From contig JANBTH010000091.1 in assembly GCA_027578815.1 (NCBI GenBank), positions 1 through 37,922 of the forward strand: DNA of 37,922 nt, read 5' to 3'. The notes below the pieces were generated by a model. That model had not been told where the DNA came from. It saw only the letters and a program-made list of their open reading frames with translations, and searched no databases. A program made the position numbers and the translations under genes. Shown here one piece after another: positions 18,415-28,000 of this stretch. The number at the start of each line of letters is the position of its first letter. The first letter of the stretch is position 1. The DNA comes from Coemansia sp. RSA 1804. Taxonomy: Eukaryota; Kickxellomycota; Kickxellomycetes; Kickxellales; Kickxellaceae.

Positions 18415-20286
18415 ATGCTGTCTGGAGCCACGCGCAAACTGAAGACGCTTCGGCGAAAGAGAGACAGACTGCCCATAGGCACGATAGTCGACAGCTCCAA
18501 GCAGCAGACGAATGGCGCAGAGAACCAGAACACTGGGCGCGGATTCAGCATGGACGAGAAGCGCGGACCATCGTCAGACGAGTACAGGCACGGCGGACAA
18601 ATGGCGCCGCCGGGGCTGGGGTCGCATCCGTCGAACAGCAGCGGAAAGGCGTCGATGACGGGGTCGGCAACGCAGGAGGACATCCTAGTGCAGCGGCTCA
18701 AATCGTGGCAGAGCCTGGCCAAGGAGTACATCGAGTACTTTGAGAGCATCGCAGCGGTGGAGCGGTCGGTGAGCAAGGCGCTGGAGAAGGCCATCGGGGA
18801 GCTGGCAGTGCCGCTGAAGACAGACCACTGCTTGGCAGGGATCGAGCGGGCGAGCGGCGTGCAGCAGCTGGGCGCTCAGATCCGCGAGGTGCACCGGATG
18901 CGCGCATCGCAGCATGTGCGTGCGGCGCAGAGCCTGGAGACCAACACCGTGAAGCAGCTGGAGGCCCTGCGGTCGGACATCAAGGGCAGTCTAAGGATGT
19001 ACACGGACCACCTGGCTCCCATATACAAGCGGCTGCGCAAGCAGGCAAAGGACGCCGAGGAAGCGAAGGAGAAGCTCGCGAATGCGGTTGAGGCTTACAA
19101 GAAGAAGCACAAGGCACAGGACGCATGGCTTGCGCAGCAGAATGTGCGCCGCGAATTGACACGCCAGGCCGAGGTCGAAAATTCTCTGTTCACGGCGGTG
19201 CAGGCCGAGCGCGAGCGCCTGGCGCGCTGGGAGATCACGGTGTGCGAGCGGCTGCGTGACATTGTTGCGGCGGCAGCTATCTGCGACCGCGATTGCGCAC
19301 AGACCAACATGGCAGCCGTTGGCGCGTGTCTGGGCTTCATGGATCATTTTGACACGACGAGCGAGCAACGGGCGTTTGACACGGCATATGGCTCGACACT
19401 ACAGGCGCCGCTGGGACTGACGGGGCTGGCATCGCTGGGCGACTACGACTACATGCATCGCGACAGCGCGGTGGCGGCAGTGCTGCTGGAGGGATCGCTG
19501 GAGCGCGAGAAGGGAATCATCAAGAACTACCACCCAACGTATGCGGTGCTCACTGCGCAGGGGTACTTGCACTGCTACGCGGAGCAGAAGGGCCTGCTGG
19601 AGCGCGCTCCCAACGTCTCGTTTCATCTTATTGACTGCGTCGTCAGACCCATGGATGATCCGTGCGTGTTCCAGATCACCGCCGGCGGAATCAAGATCGG
19701 CCACAGCAGACACTTGTTCCGTGCTGCCGATGCCGCGACCGCCGACCACTGGCTCAACGCCATCCGCTCGGTGTCGCCTGCGCCCGAGTCTGCTCTGCCC
19801 AAAAGCACCGTTGTCGGCGGCACGCTGCGCCATTCCAAGGCTGCCGAGGAGGCCGCTGCCGCCAGAGCTGCTGCTACTTCCGCCGATGGGCTGCCCACCG
19901 CCGCCGGCATCACCGCTGGCGAGCTGGCTGCGCGCAACCTGAGCGAGGACTCTGCGCGCAATAAGTCCGAGGAGGCAGCGCGCGACTTGAGCCAGGAGAC
20001 CAACGGATCTGTCTCGCATGCGGATCGTGCGATGCCCGAGGCTCCCGCGCCTGCTGAGAAGTTCTACCCGGCGCGCGAGGTCAGCGATGCGCCAGTCGAT
20101 GCCGACGGTTCGCCACACAGCTCCGACGGCACCAGACTCGAGGACGACGCGCACCTACCTCGTCAGATGCCCGAGGCTCCTCCCCTTCCTCAGCGTGGCG
20201 CACTGCCCAGCTACGACCAACCCGCCGATGCGCTTGATGCTCCTGCTGCTGCTACAGGTACTTCTGCTTCTGCCCCTGCGCACTGA
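18415..20286 (+). CDS. Slm1/Slm2-like F-BAR and PH domain protein
   Basis: A 623-residue protein. Residues about 89-320 form a long helical, charged region beginning DILVQRLKSWQSLAKEY and containing KKHKAQDAW, like the F-BAR-type domain of Slm1/Slm2. A PH domain spans about 355-456, from LEREKGIIKNYHPTYAVLT to the invariant Trp446 in WLNAIRSV. The C-terminal 160 residues are Ala/Pro/Ser-rich with repeated (R/N)LSE.(S/T)-like segments. In yeast Slm1/2 bind PI(4,5)P2 at the plasma membrane and link TORC2 to membrane stress; that role is transferred by family. The frame opens at a TTG (18397) but the first ATG is 18415. The coding sequence is GC-rich. It converges with a PDX1 paralogue 96 bases downstream. 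Confidence 0.82.
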   Translation: MLSGATRKLKTLRRKRDRLPIGTIVDSSKQQTNGAENQNTGRGFSMDEKRGPSSDEYRHGGQMAPPGLGSHPSNSSGKASMTGSATQEDILVQRLKSWQSLAKEYIEYFESIAAVERSVSKALEKAIGELAVPLKTDHCLAGIERASGVQQLGAQIREVHRMRASQHVRAAQSLETNTVKQLEALRSDIKGSLRMYTDHLAPIYKRLRKQAKDAEEAKEKLANAVEAYKKKHKAQDAWLAQQNVRRELTRQAEVENSLFTAVQAERERLARWEITVCERLRDIVAAAAICDRDCAQTNMAAVGACLGFMDHFDTTSEQRAFDTAYGSTLQAPLGLTGLASLGDYDYMHRDSAVAAVLLEGSLEREKGIIKNYHPTYAVLTAQGYLHCYAEQKGLLERAPNVSFHLIDCVVRPMDDPCVFQITAGGIKIGHSRHLFRAADAATADHWLNAIRSVSPAPESALPKSTVVGGTLRHSKAAEEAAAARAAATSADGLPTAAGITAGELAARNLSEDSARNKSEEAARDLSQETNGSVSHADRAMPEAPAPAEKFYPAREVSDAPVDADGSPHSSDGTRLEDDAHLPRQMPEAPPLPQRGALPSYDQPADALDAPAAATGTSASAPAH

Positions 20287-20382
20287 CCCTCTCTCTATCT
20301 CGGGCAACTAGCTCGTATTTCATATTTCGTTATCTATCCTTGTTCTTTCTTTCTTTCTATTCTAATATCTACTGAATTGCTA

Positions 20383-21255
20383 CTACTCGGTGTCTGGAAC
20401 ACTCAGGTCCTCGGACAGCGCGGCAATCAGCTCGTAGTTGTTCGGATTCTCGACGGCTCTGACAATCGATTCGATACGCCTTTGGCTGGACGACCCCGCA
20501 AACACTCTGTTGCTCACCACAACGCCGTCGCATCCAAGCTCTATCATGTACGCCGCATCGGATGGCTGCACGATTCCGCCGGACCCGAACACGGGTACCG
20601 GGAGCCTGCCGATCTGGGCCACCTGCTTGAGGTAGTCGAACCTGACCTGCAGTTCCTCCGCAAACTTCCTGAGAGCCGCATCGTCGTTGGAGCTGTTGAC
20701 GGCCCGTGTTATTTGGTCCTGGATCGTGGTAATGTCTTCGACCGCCTGTGCAAGGTTAGCAGTGTCCTCTGCCGAGTTTCCCTTGATCCGGATCATGCTG
20801 GCGCCCTCCTGGATCCGCCTCAGCGCCTCACCCAAATCAGATGCGCCGCACATGAACGGCACCTTGTAGTTTCTCTTCTTGATATGCCGGTCGCCCGGCG
20901 CCACCGCCGTCAGCATTTCGTGCTCGTCCACGCCGTTTGCCTTGATGCTCTCGACGATGCGGGCCTCCATCTCGTGTCCTATGCGCACTCTCCCAAACAC
21001 CGGGATTGCCACCACGTCCATTATGTCCTTGATTCGCGACGGGTCGATCATCCGCGTCACCCCGTCCGCGTTCTCCTCTACCTCCTCGCGTGTGCGGTGG
21101 TCCACTGCAATCACCGCGATTGCGCCCGCCGACTCGCACGACAATGCCTGCGTCTTGTTCGATACGCTGAATATCGCTCCACCCTTTAGCTGGTTGGCAA
21201 AGCATATTTTTATGCGGTGCTGCTCCTTGGTGTTGTTTGGGTTGTTGGCCGACAT
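20383..21255 (-). CDS. PDX1/SNZ paralogue lacking catalytic residues, probable pseudoenzyme
   Basis: A 290-residue TIM-barrel protein clearly homologous to pyridoxal 5'-phosphate synthase subunit PDX1, e.g. IPV..RVRIGH, CGASDLGEALRRI.EGASMIR.KG and ELGCDGV. Compared with the canonical copy at 32190-33131, several active-site positions differ. The Asp of IMDV is Ser30. The Schiff-base Lys (B. subtilis PdxS Lys81, Lys100 in the canonical copy) is Arg89. The phosphate-loop GSG is SNR (248-250). The second Lys (Lys158) and Asp110 remain. The C-terminal tail that helps close and couple active sites is about 20 residues shorter. The frame is intact and GC-rich, so it is maintained as a protein. By analogy with plant PDX1.2 it may be a non-catalytic partner of active PDX1. 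No PDX2/SNO glutaminase gene lies in the window. Confidence 0.88.
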   Translation of the reverse strand: MSANNPNNTKEQHRIKICFANQLKGGAIFSVSNKTQALSCESAGAIAVIAVDHRTREEVEENADGVTRMIDPSRIKDIMDVVAIPVFGRVRIGHEMEARIVESIKANGVDEHEMLTAVAPGDRHIKKRNYKVPFMCGASDLGEALRRIQEGASMIRIKGNSAEDTANLAQAVEDITTIQDQITRAVNSSNDDAALRKFAEELQVRFDYLKQVAQIGRLPVPVFGSGGIVQPSDAAYMIELGCDGVVVSNRVFAGSSSQRRIESIVRAVENPNNYELIAALSEDLSVPDTE

Positions 21256-22140
21256 TTACTTTTTTTAGGACTTGCAAATATGTAACAATTGGAGTAAGTG
21301 AGTGGATATGGCGTAGTAATACTTTAAATAAAGTGGAGATGTCATAGATTAATGGTATTCTTGTAGAAAGAAAAATAGAAAACCAATTCATCCTGCATTT
21401 CTACTGTAAACTCTGGACATTTATCTGGCTTTTCTACAGACTATCCGGATTTTGCTTTAGTTTTAATAGCAAAGTGTCTTCTTTTTTGTCATTGAAACGG
21501 GGGTCGGATTTGGATTTCTTGACATCTTGTTTTTACAAAAAACCCTGTTTCTTTAATGAGCATCTTCTTCACTGATTATGTGTGTTTTTAAAACTGAATA
21601 ATATTGTTTGCCTTGAGACCAACTCATGAATTAAACTTTAAACAATGTACAAAAGTTGTCTATCTTTGTACACTAGAAATTCACTTCGCCATAACACATC
21701 GCCATATTGAAGCTAACTGTTTCTATGTTTTTCAGATATCAAAGTACTTTGGAAGCAGCTTCTCAACAATCTTTGGCAAAAATGTGCCAGTTTCTCTAAT
21801 TATTTATATTTTCAGGCTTAGTCTGCAACACAAGTCAGTTTTTGACACGTTCTACTAAATATCCAACCTCGTTATTAATAACCTTGGTCACTACATCCTT
21901 TCGATTGACAAGTATGATATTTCATTTATCACAATTCATCTGGCATCTTGGAGGTAAGAGGAAAGACAGCTAGCATAAGATGTTTTTAAAACTTGTTTTT
22001 AGAAAATTTTAAGGATAAGAACGTTATCAGCTCATTTGCTTAATCATTTCTTCACTGATGTGTCAACCATATATCCGACAGGAGCATTGGAGGTATCTCG
22101 TTTTGTCATATTCATTCATCCAAAGTAAAAATTTGTCAAG
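21256..22140. other. AT-rich intergenic region
   Basis: This holds the presumed promoter of the PDX1-like gene (reading leftwards) and AT-rich sequence leading to the nuclease relic. The PD-(D/E)XK family gene that the relic derives from would have its N-terminal ATPase-like part here, but I find no recognisable trace of it. Confidence 0.4.
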
Positions 22141-22461
22141 GTGTCGCATGTGATACCAATTAGAAAGAAACATGCGGGTGTTGGTCGCTGCAACTATACG
22201 ATGTGGCTATATAACACCAGCAACCAGAAAAATCAATTTGGCGTAATTGCCGAGCTTAAGCTGATCCCTAATGCAAAGAGAGGAAATGTTGACTTTTACA
22301 AAGATCTCTCAGAACAGGCACTTAATCAGATAACAACCAAGAACTACGATTCTTGTCTTCTTGGCTGTCTGGAACGCACGGATATTGGCATTACCATTGG
22401 AAACAAAGCTGTATATACAGCGTCAAGGCTCTACAAGCATAACAATATGGAAAACCCCTGA
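22127..22461 (+). pseudogene. relic of a PD-(D/E)XK nuclease-like (PDDEXK_9) C-terminal domain
   Basis: The open frame follows a TAA at 22126 and has no ATG before the conserved region; the first in-frame ATG (22201) lies inside it. It encodes about 110 residues: G.GRCNYTMWLYN, then GVIAELKLIP, then EQALNQI..K.Y, then IGITIGNKAVYTAS. This pattern is typical of the C-terminal nuclease-like domain attached to AAA-ATPase-like proteins that are abundant in some fungi. The catalytic E-x-K is present (AELKL), but the expected Asp after GR is Asn (GRCN). With no N-terminal ATPase part and no start codon, it is best read as a degraded copy. It could alternatively be a 3' exon of an unrecognised spliced gene. 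Confidence 0.55.
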
Positions 22462-22563
22462 CACGAGGTATCCTCATTGGCAAAAGAAAGACAGAGTTAG
22501 CAATGTTTTATATACTAGCCTTTATTGATAATGAAAAAAACATAGAAACTCAAAATCCACCCA

Positions 22564-24075
22564 TTAAAGCTGCTTGTTGACTTCATACGTGTCCACAAGC
22601 TTCATCCAACTGGTATTCTGGATAACATGGGCTGCCACATCTGATGCAAGCTTCAGCTCAATGTTATACCCACCTACTTTTGGATTAGCAGGCATTATAT
22701 ACGCAAGAATATTGCATGCATCAGGTGCATTGCGCACCAGCTCTGGTATTCCTGACCCAAAGTCAATCTCATAATGTGCAAACCTGGAATGATTACTTAA
22801 TTCCAGGCAATCATCATACTCTGGATCAAAAAACATGTCATACAGGTACTTGTCTGGTCTGTTATCCAGCAGATATCCTTCTTGAGCGTAGTATTCCACA
22901 TGTGATTCCGAGGCAATACGACGGATTTTCGGTGCTAGTGTAGATAATACATCCTCGGTTGGTCCCTTTTGAATCAGCTCATATGGAAAATCAGTGTTTT
23001 CTATGAGTACCATATTTCCCATGTAGTTTTTGGCATCAGGATGATTTACTTGTGAACGCATGTTCATATTGACTCCCACTGTAAATTCCTCAGGGGCTTT
23101 AACTTTGTGACCAATGGCTTTGCGAATTCTCATGATTAGTGATCTGCTCTCCTTGTCAGCCTTGGCTTTTTGTTTTGCTTGTGCAACAACAATAGACAAA
23201 TATGTGGTAATAATGTCATTGATAGAATACTTTACATTTTCTGGGGCATACTCTTGCACAGAGTTTCGAAGGTTCTCAATTGTTTTTGAATGAATGTGAA
23301 AAAAACTGTACGTGTAGCTTTTCTCTTCTTCCCACTTTTTAAGGAGCCATCCACGCTTCTCTGGCGACATCCGTGCAAGCCATCTGCTAACAAAGTTGCT
23401 ATTGTTTAGTTGCAATTTAAATTCTGATAGACTTAATGCAGAAGATCTGTTAGAGCGCAATCCATTGCTTAGAGATCTGTCGTGGATGTACTCCCGTATG
23501 GGAAGAGGTACTTTGTTGTTGTCATCCTGGGGCTGTTTCATCCATCTGGCCACTTCAGCCCACCGATTCATAAAATTAACGTATCCATATCCGTCAGTAA
23601 TGCAATGACCAATACTGGCATACACAAGTACACCGCTATTGTTTTTGAAACGAAGGATATAGAAGTTTGCTGGCTTGATTTTCCCACCAGATAGCTTGGT
23701 TGGAACTGGAACGCCGTAGGTTCCATACAAGTCAACTGGAAGCTTTGTAATATTAAACCCAGTCTTCTCCACATCTGAATAGCTCAGGTTGCATGTGGTG
23801 TCTATGTAAACAGGCATATTTAAATTTTCCTTGTCTACATCAACATACATACGACTATAGTTATCTGTTTTTAGATGACCGGCAAAAATAGGAAAATCTT
23901 GCAATGCCCTGTAAAATGCATCTTTTAGCAAGTTAGATGGCATAAATTCGTCTGAAGAGCCAGGCGCGTTGTTCTTGTACCAGTATCCTGTTGCAATACT
24001 GTAAATTGATAGCGAAGTTTCATTGCCATTAAGGTATGTAACCTGCGAGTTAACAGAGTCAATAAAAGAATCCAT
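22564..24075 (-). CDS. HxxxDG acyl-CoA-dependent acyltransferase (BAHD/transferase family)
   Basis: A 503-residue protein with the diagnostic HCITDG motif (157-162; catalytic His157, structural Asp161) and DFGSG (438-442), the counterpart of the DFGWG motif of BAHD enzymes. FPIFAGHL (61-68) is the usual N-terminal 'P..AGR/HL' motif. These enzymes transfer acyl groups from CoA thioesters to alcohols or amines; the substrate here is unknown. No signal peptide or membrane helix is apparent, so it is probably cytosolic. The coding sequence is more AT-rich than the PDX1, SLM and CBS-PB1 genes nearby. A minus-strand AATAAA (22526-22521) follows the stop. It is divergent from the ABCC transporter at 25063, suggesting a possible functional link. 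Confidence 0.88.
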   Translation of the reverse strand: MDSFIDSVNSQVTYLNGNETSLSIYSIATGYWYKNNAPGSSDEFMPSNLLKDAFYRALQDFPIFAGHLKTDNYSRMYVDVDKENLNMPVYIDTTCNLSYSDVEKTGFNITKLPVDLYGTYGVPVPTKLSGGKIKPANFYILRFKNNSGVLVYASIGHCITDGYGYVNFMNRWAEVARWMKQPQDDNNKVPLPIREYIHDRSLSNGLRSNRSSALSLSEFKLQLNNSNFVSRWLARMSPEKRGWLLKKWEEEKSYTYSFFHIHSKTIENLRNSVQEYAPENVKYSINDIITTYLSIVVAQAKQKAKADKESRSLIMRIRKAIGHKVKAPEEFTVGVNMNMRSQVNHPDAKNYMGNMVLIENTDFPYELIQKGPTEDVLSTLAPKIRRIASESHVEYYAQEGYLLDNRPDKYLYDMFFDPEYDDCLELSNHSRFAHYEIDFGSGIPELVRNAPDACNILAYIMPANPKVGGYNIELKLASDVAAHVIQNTSWMKLVDTYEVNKQL

Positions 24076-25062
24076 TTTGTCAGTTCAAAAAAGATAAACA
24101 ACCCTATATTATATGCGCAAACAATTATAATGTGTTATGTAAAGATTGAGAAAAAAACAGACATTGCGACAAAGCAAATGGCACATATTTTATATGCCCA
24201 CAGACCACTTTCAAAATAGCGGAAAAATTCCGAGTGGAAAATATTAATGATGGATTTTATCAAGTAAATGAGATCATAGAGTAGACAGTCGGAAATGGCA
24301 GTGGACTTGAAAGCTGCTTAAATCACATCCAGCAAATGTGAGGATAGAGAATATCAGCATCAAATTGCATGTCTAATATTCACACAGATGAAGATTGTGT
24401 TTGTGCGGTTTTCTTTGCATATGTTAGTGAGCAACGTAATAGACGTAAGAGGTTGTTTATTAGTCTAGCTGATATACAAAATAAAATATGTCCAAGTGTT
24501 GCGTTTGTCTTCAAAAATATTAATTTTAGTTTAGTACCTATCTGATATCTGGTGTTGTTCTGATTAACTAGCAGTCACAGGGTTTCAAGGGCTATGGTTT
24601 TTGGAGCCAAAAGCCAAAAGTTTTTGTGGAACACGGCACTCCACAAAGAGAAAGAATATCGCTTTTTTCTGGGTTCATTGTCATTCATGTCGAAAGATAT
24701 ATCGGATTGCCAGAAATAAAAAACGATAAAAAGAACGCCCATAAAGAAATTAGCAGTTCACAAGACATTGGGGGGATTTTTTAGATCATGTCCATGTATA
24801 ATGCAGATAGCATACGCGTAAGGTTGCTTTTGTCATCTCCTTCACTTGCAAGTTTCTGTATCTACTTACTACTACACATAATAGATTGTTTGAAAGGAAA
24901 CTACATACACACAGCCACTCAAATAGATAAAGTACACTACTGTTCTAGTATAATTTTTCAGTTAAACATTTTTCAACTTCAACATTCTAAACGTCAGACG
25001 AGCGAGTAGTTGACCTTTGTTGTTACTTTGGCTTAATATTTGCGGAAAAGCACAGGTGCAAA
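24076..25062. promoter_or_regulatory. divergent intergenic region, acyltransferase / ABC transporter
   Basis: A 987-base AT-rich region between two divergent starts, likely carrying both promoters. No gene, tRNA or clear repeat is seen. A short frame at 24788-25009 is not supported by any feature. Confidence 0.4.
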
Positions 25063-28000
25063 ATGCTGGCGGGACGCGCAGTTTTAGCAACGGCCTCCAC
25101 AGCAAGCGTCGTGTATTTTGCAAGCAGACTGTATGGCCACATATCTAGCTTTGCATTCAACGAATGTGTGTCGTCCTGCGGCGGTCACAATAGTTCTGTG
25201 TCCTGGTGGGCCTGGTTGATTACCTGCAACTGCTACCGCGCTGGGTTTCTATGGCCCGCGCTGCTTTTGTTGGTTTCCGGCCTCTCATCCGCTGGTGTTG
25301 CATTAATATCCGCGGTGCCCTCAGAATGCCGCAGATCTGACTTTGCCAACGACGGAAGCGCTCCGCTCTCATGTATGCTAGTCGGCCCCATGAAACGGCC
25401 TGTCCGTCGTCCGCCCGGTCCCATTGTTATGTTTGATAACCGTCTGCGCATCGGTTTGGTTGTCGTGCTGCTTCTGGCTATCCAAGCTACTATCCATATG
25501 GTCTGGTGGCAAATAACGAATCTCGAAGCCAAAGAACGCGGCTCTGTCAATAACAATGACTACCTCTTTAGCTATTTGCCTTATTCTAAAGCGTTAGCCG
25601 AATCCACGGCTATGATTCTAGCTTGCTCTGCTGCTTGCCATGTCGTGCTTTGGCGTAGCAACCGCATGTACTATGCTGGTATTTTTCCGTGGATCCTTCC
25701 AGCAATAGTCGGCTTACAGCTTGCTTCGGTTCTAGTAGAGAAATATGTGCTACTGTTCATTGACAATAGTCCGACAGCCTCCTTGACTATACTTTCTCAA
25801 GTACACATACTCTACGGTGGAAGCGGAACTATTCTGCTCGCATCAGCAGCGCTTTGTACGGCTCTGCTTGTTTCTTATTCATGTGCGCAACAGCGTCCAA
25901 TTTTCCTTCGTCCCGCAGAACACCTGGGAACCATTTACTCCTCCGATTGCCTATACACGCAAAATGAAAACAGATACAGTGGATCTGACGACTGTGACGA
26001 GAGCACGCCGCTGACGCACCAGAGCACGCTTAGATCTGGTAGTCTTGTAGACACACCAGAGTTCAGCTCGTCCTGGTTCGACAGAATTACCTATTCCTGG
26101 GTAAATGACATGCTCTCCAGGGGATTCAGGCGCCAGCTACAGAGCTGCGACATGTACAGGTTTGATAGGACGGACACACCCGAATATAACTGGAGGCGGT
26201 ATTCAGCGCATCGCAAGCCTGGCCGCCCGCTCTTTCTCGCCCTCTTTTTGACGTATGCTCCAGAGTTTGCTCTGCAGGCGGTTCTCTCCATCGCATATAA
26301 TTGCTTAAAGTTCTGCTGTTCGTTCTTTCTCCAGAGGATTATTCGAACCATCGAGATGTCGGACTCTGCCTTGTCTTCATCGCCGGAAGACCGTCGCAAC
26401 AGAGGCTATCTCGATGCCTTTTGCATATGGCTCTGTGTTGTGCTTATCTCACTTGCCATAAACTGGGCGCGATGGATTGGACGCCACATCGCGATTGGCA
26501 TCAAGGAGATCCTGATTGCCGAACTCACTTCCAAGGTCATAAAGAGCCATGGAAAGAGTGGACTGGAACAAATGAAAAACACTGTCAACTCAGAAGCCCG
26601 CCCCATGGCTGCTGACGATGGCAAGATAATCAATATGCTAACCTCCGATGCCGAGCGCGTGTTCGTCTTATTTGCCTACATCGATGAGCTCTACTGTCTA
26701 CCATTCATTCTGGGAATAGGGGTCTGGTACATGTACAGGTTACTTGGAGCATCAGCACTAGTCGGGCTCTTGTTTTTTGCCGCGTACGTGCCTCTCACAA
26801 AATCAGCGTCTGCTAGATTAGCAAACGTCGAGAAGACCGTGAAGGATGTCAGCGACAAGCGTGTGTCAATCATCACTGAGGTTGTACAAGGAATCAGGGC
26901 CGTCAAGCTGTTTGGCTGGGAGTCTTGTTTTGTGGACAAGATCAACAAGCAACGTAGCATCCAACTCGAGAAGTTCTGGTTAGCTCAAAAGTGGCAGATC
27001 TGTGTTAATGCATTAGCGGCACTTGGACCTGTACTGATTCCAATCGTAATGTTCACTGTGTATGTTGCGATTCTAGGGAATAAACTGACTGCCGAGATTG
27101 CATTCACGTCAATTTCTGTCTTCCAAGTGGTTCGGTTTGTGTTTGAGAATGGATCGGAGCTCATTGGCGTGGCAATACGTGCAAGTGTTTCGCTAAACAG
27201 GATTGAATCGTATCTTGAGCAGAATGCGGTGCAGGGGCTAGAGGATCGTGTAACGCTCGAGCGTAGCAATACGCTTGGATTCGAGGCTGCTGATCTGGAG
27301 TGGGCATATCAGAATGTACCGTCAAGCAATGTACCGGCAAATAGCAAGCACATCGATAGCGGCAGTGCACCCGATGAAAGCACTCTGCTACTTGCTACCG
27401 AGTCTTCATCGCACACAGATATTCTACCATTATTGGATCAAGGGCTTTCGACCTCACCACCACCAGAGCTTCAAAGAAGCATGCGCGGGTTTACACTCAG
27501 GGACATCAACGTTGAGTTTCCGACTGGCGGATTTTCTCTTGTCGCCGGTCCGACAGGAAGTGGAAAATCTTCGCTGCTTGCCGCACTAATTGGCGAGATG
27601 ACGCTAACGCGTGGACGTATTCTGTTGCCAACCATGCACTCCAGAGATATGGCAGATGAGGACATAAAATACAAGGACATTATTGAACTATCGGGAGACA
27701 ATGGTCTTGTTATCCGCGATATCGCCTATGTTGCTCAGGAGGCATGGTTGCGTAATGCGACAGTCCGCGAAAACATTCTGTTTGATGAACCCTACAACCG
27801 CGAGCGATATGAACAGGTCCTGCATGCGTGTGCACTAAAGCCCGACTTGCGTGTCTTGTTAGCTGGGGATCAGACCGAAATAGGCGAGCGGGGTGTGACA
27901 CTCTCTGGCGGACAGAAGCAACGCGTGGCCTTGGCGCGTGCTGTATATTCCAGTCGCAGCATCCTTCTCATCGATGACTGTCTTTCGGCTGTTGATGCGC

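Noticed and set aside
19399..20154. Minus-strand 251-codon frame opposite the SLM-like gene
   Set aside because: Shadow of the GC-rich plus-strand coding sequence, which has a clear PH domain.
20377..21189. Plus-strand 270-codon frame opposite the PDX1-like gene
   Set aside because: Antisense shadow; the minus strand encodes an unmistakable PDX1 fold. The same applies to the minus frame 32217-33017 opposite canonical PDX1.
21604..21858. 84-codon plus-strand frame upstream of the nuclease relic
   Set aside because: I looked for the missing AAA-ATPase-like part of the relic here but saw no Walker motif or other family signature.
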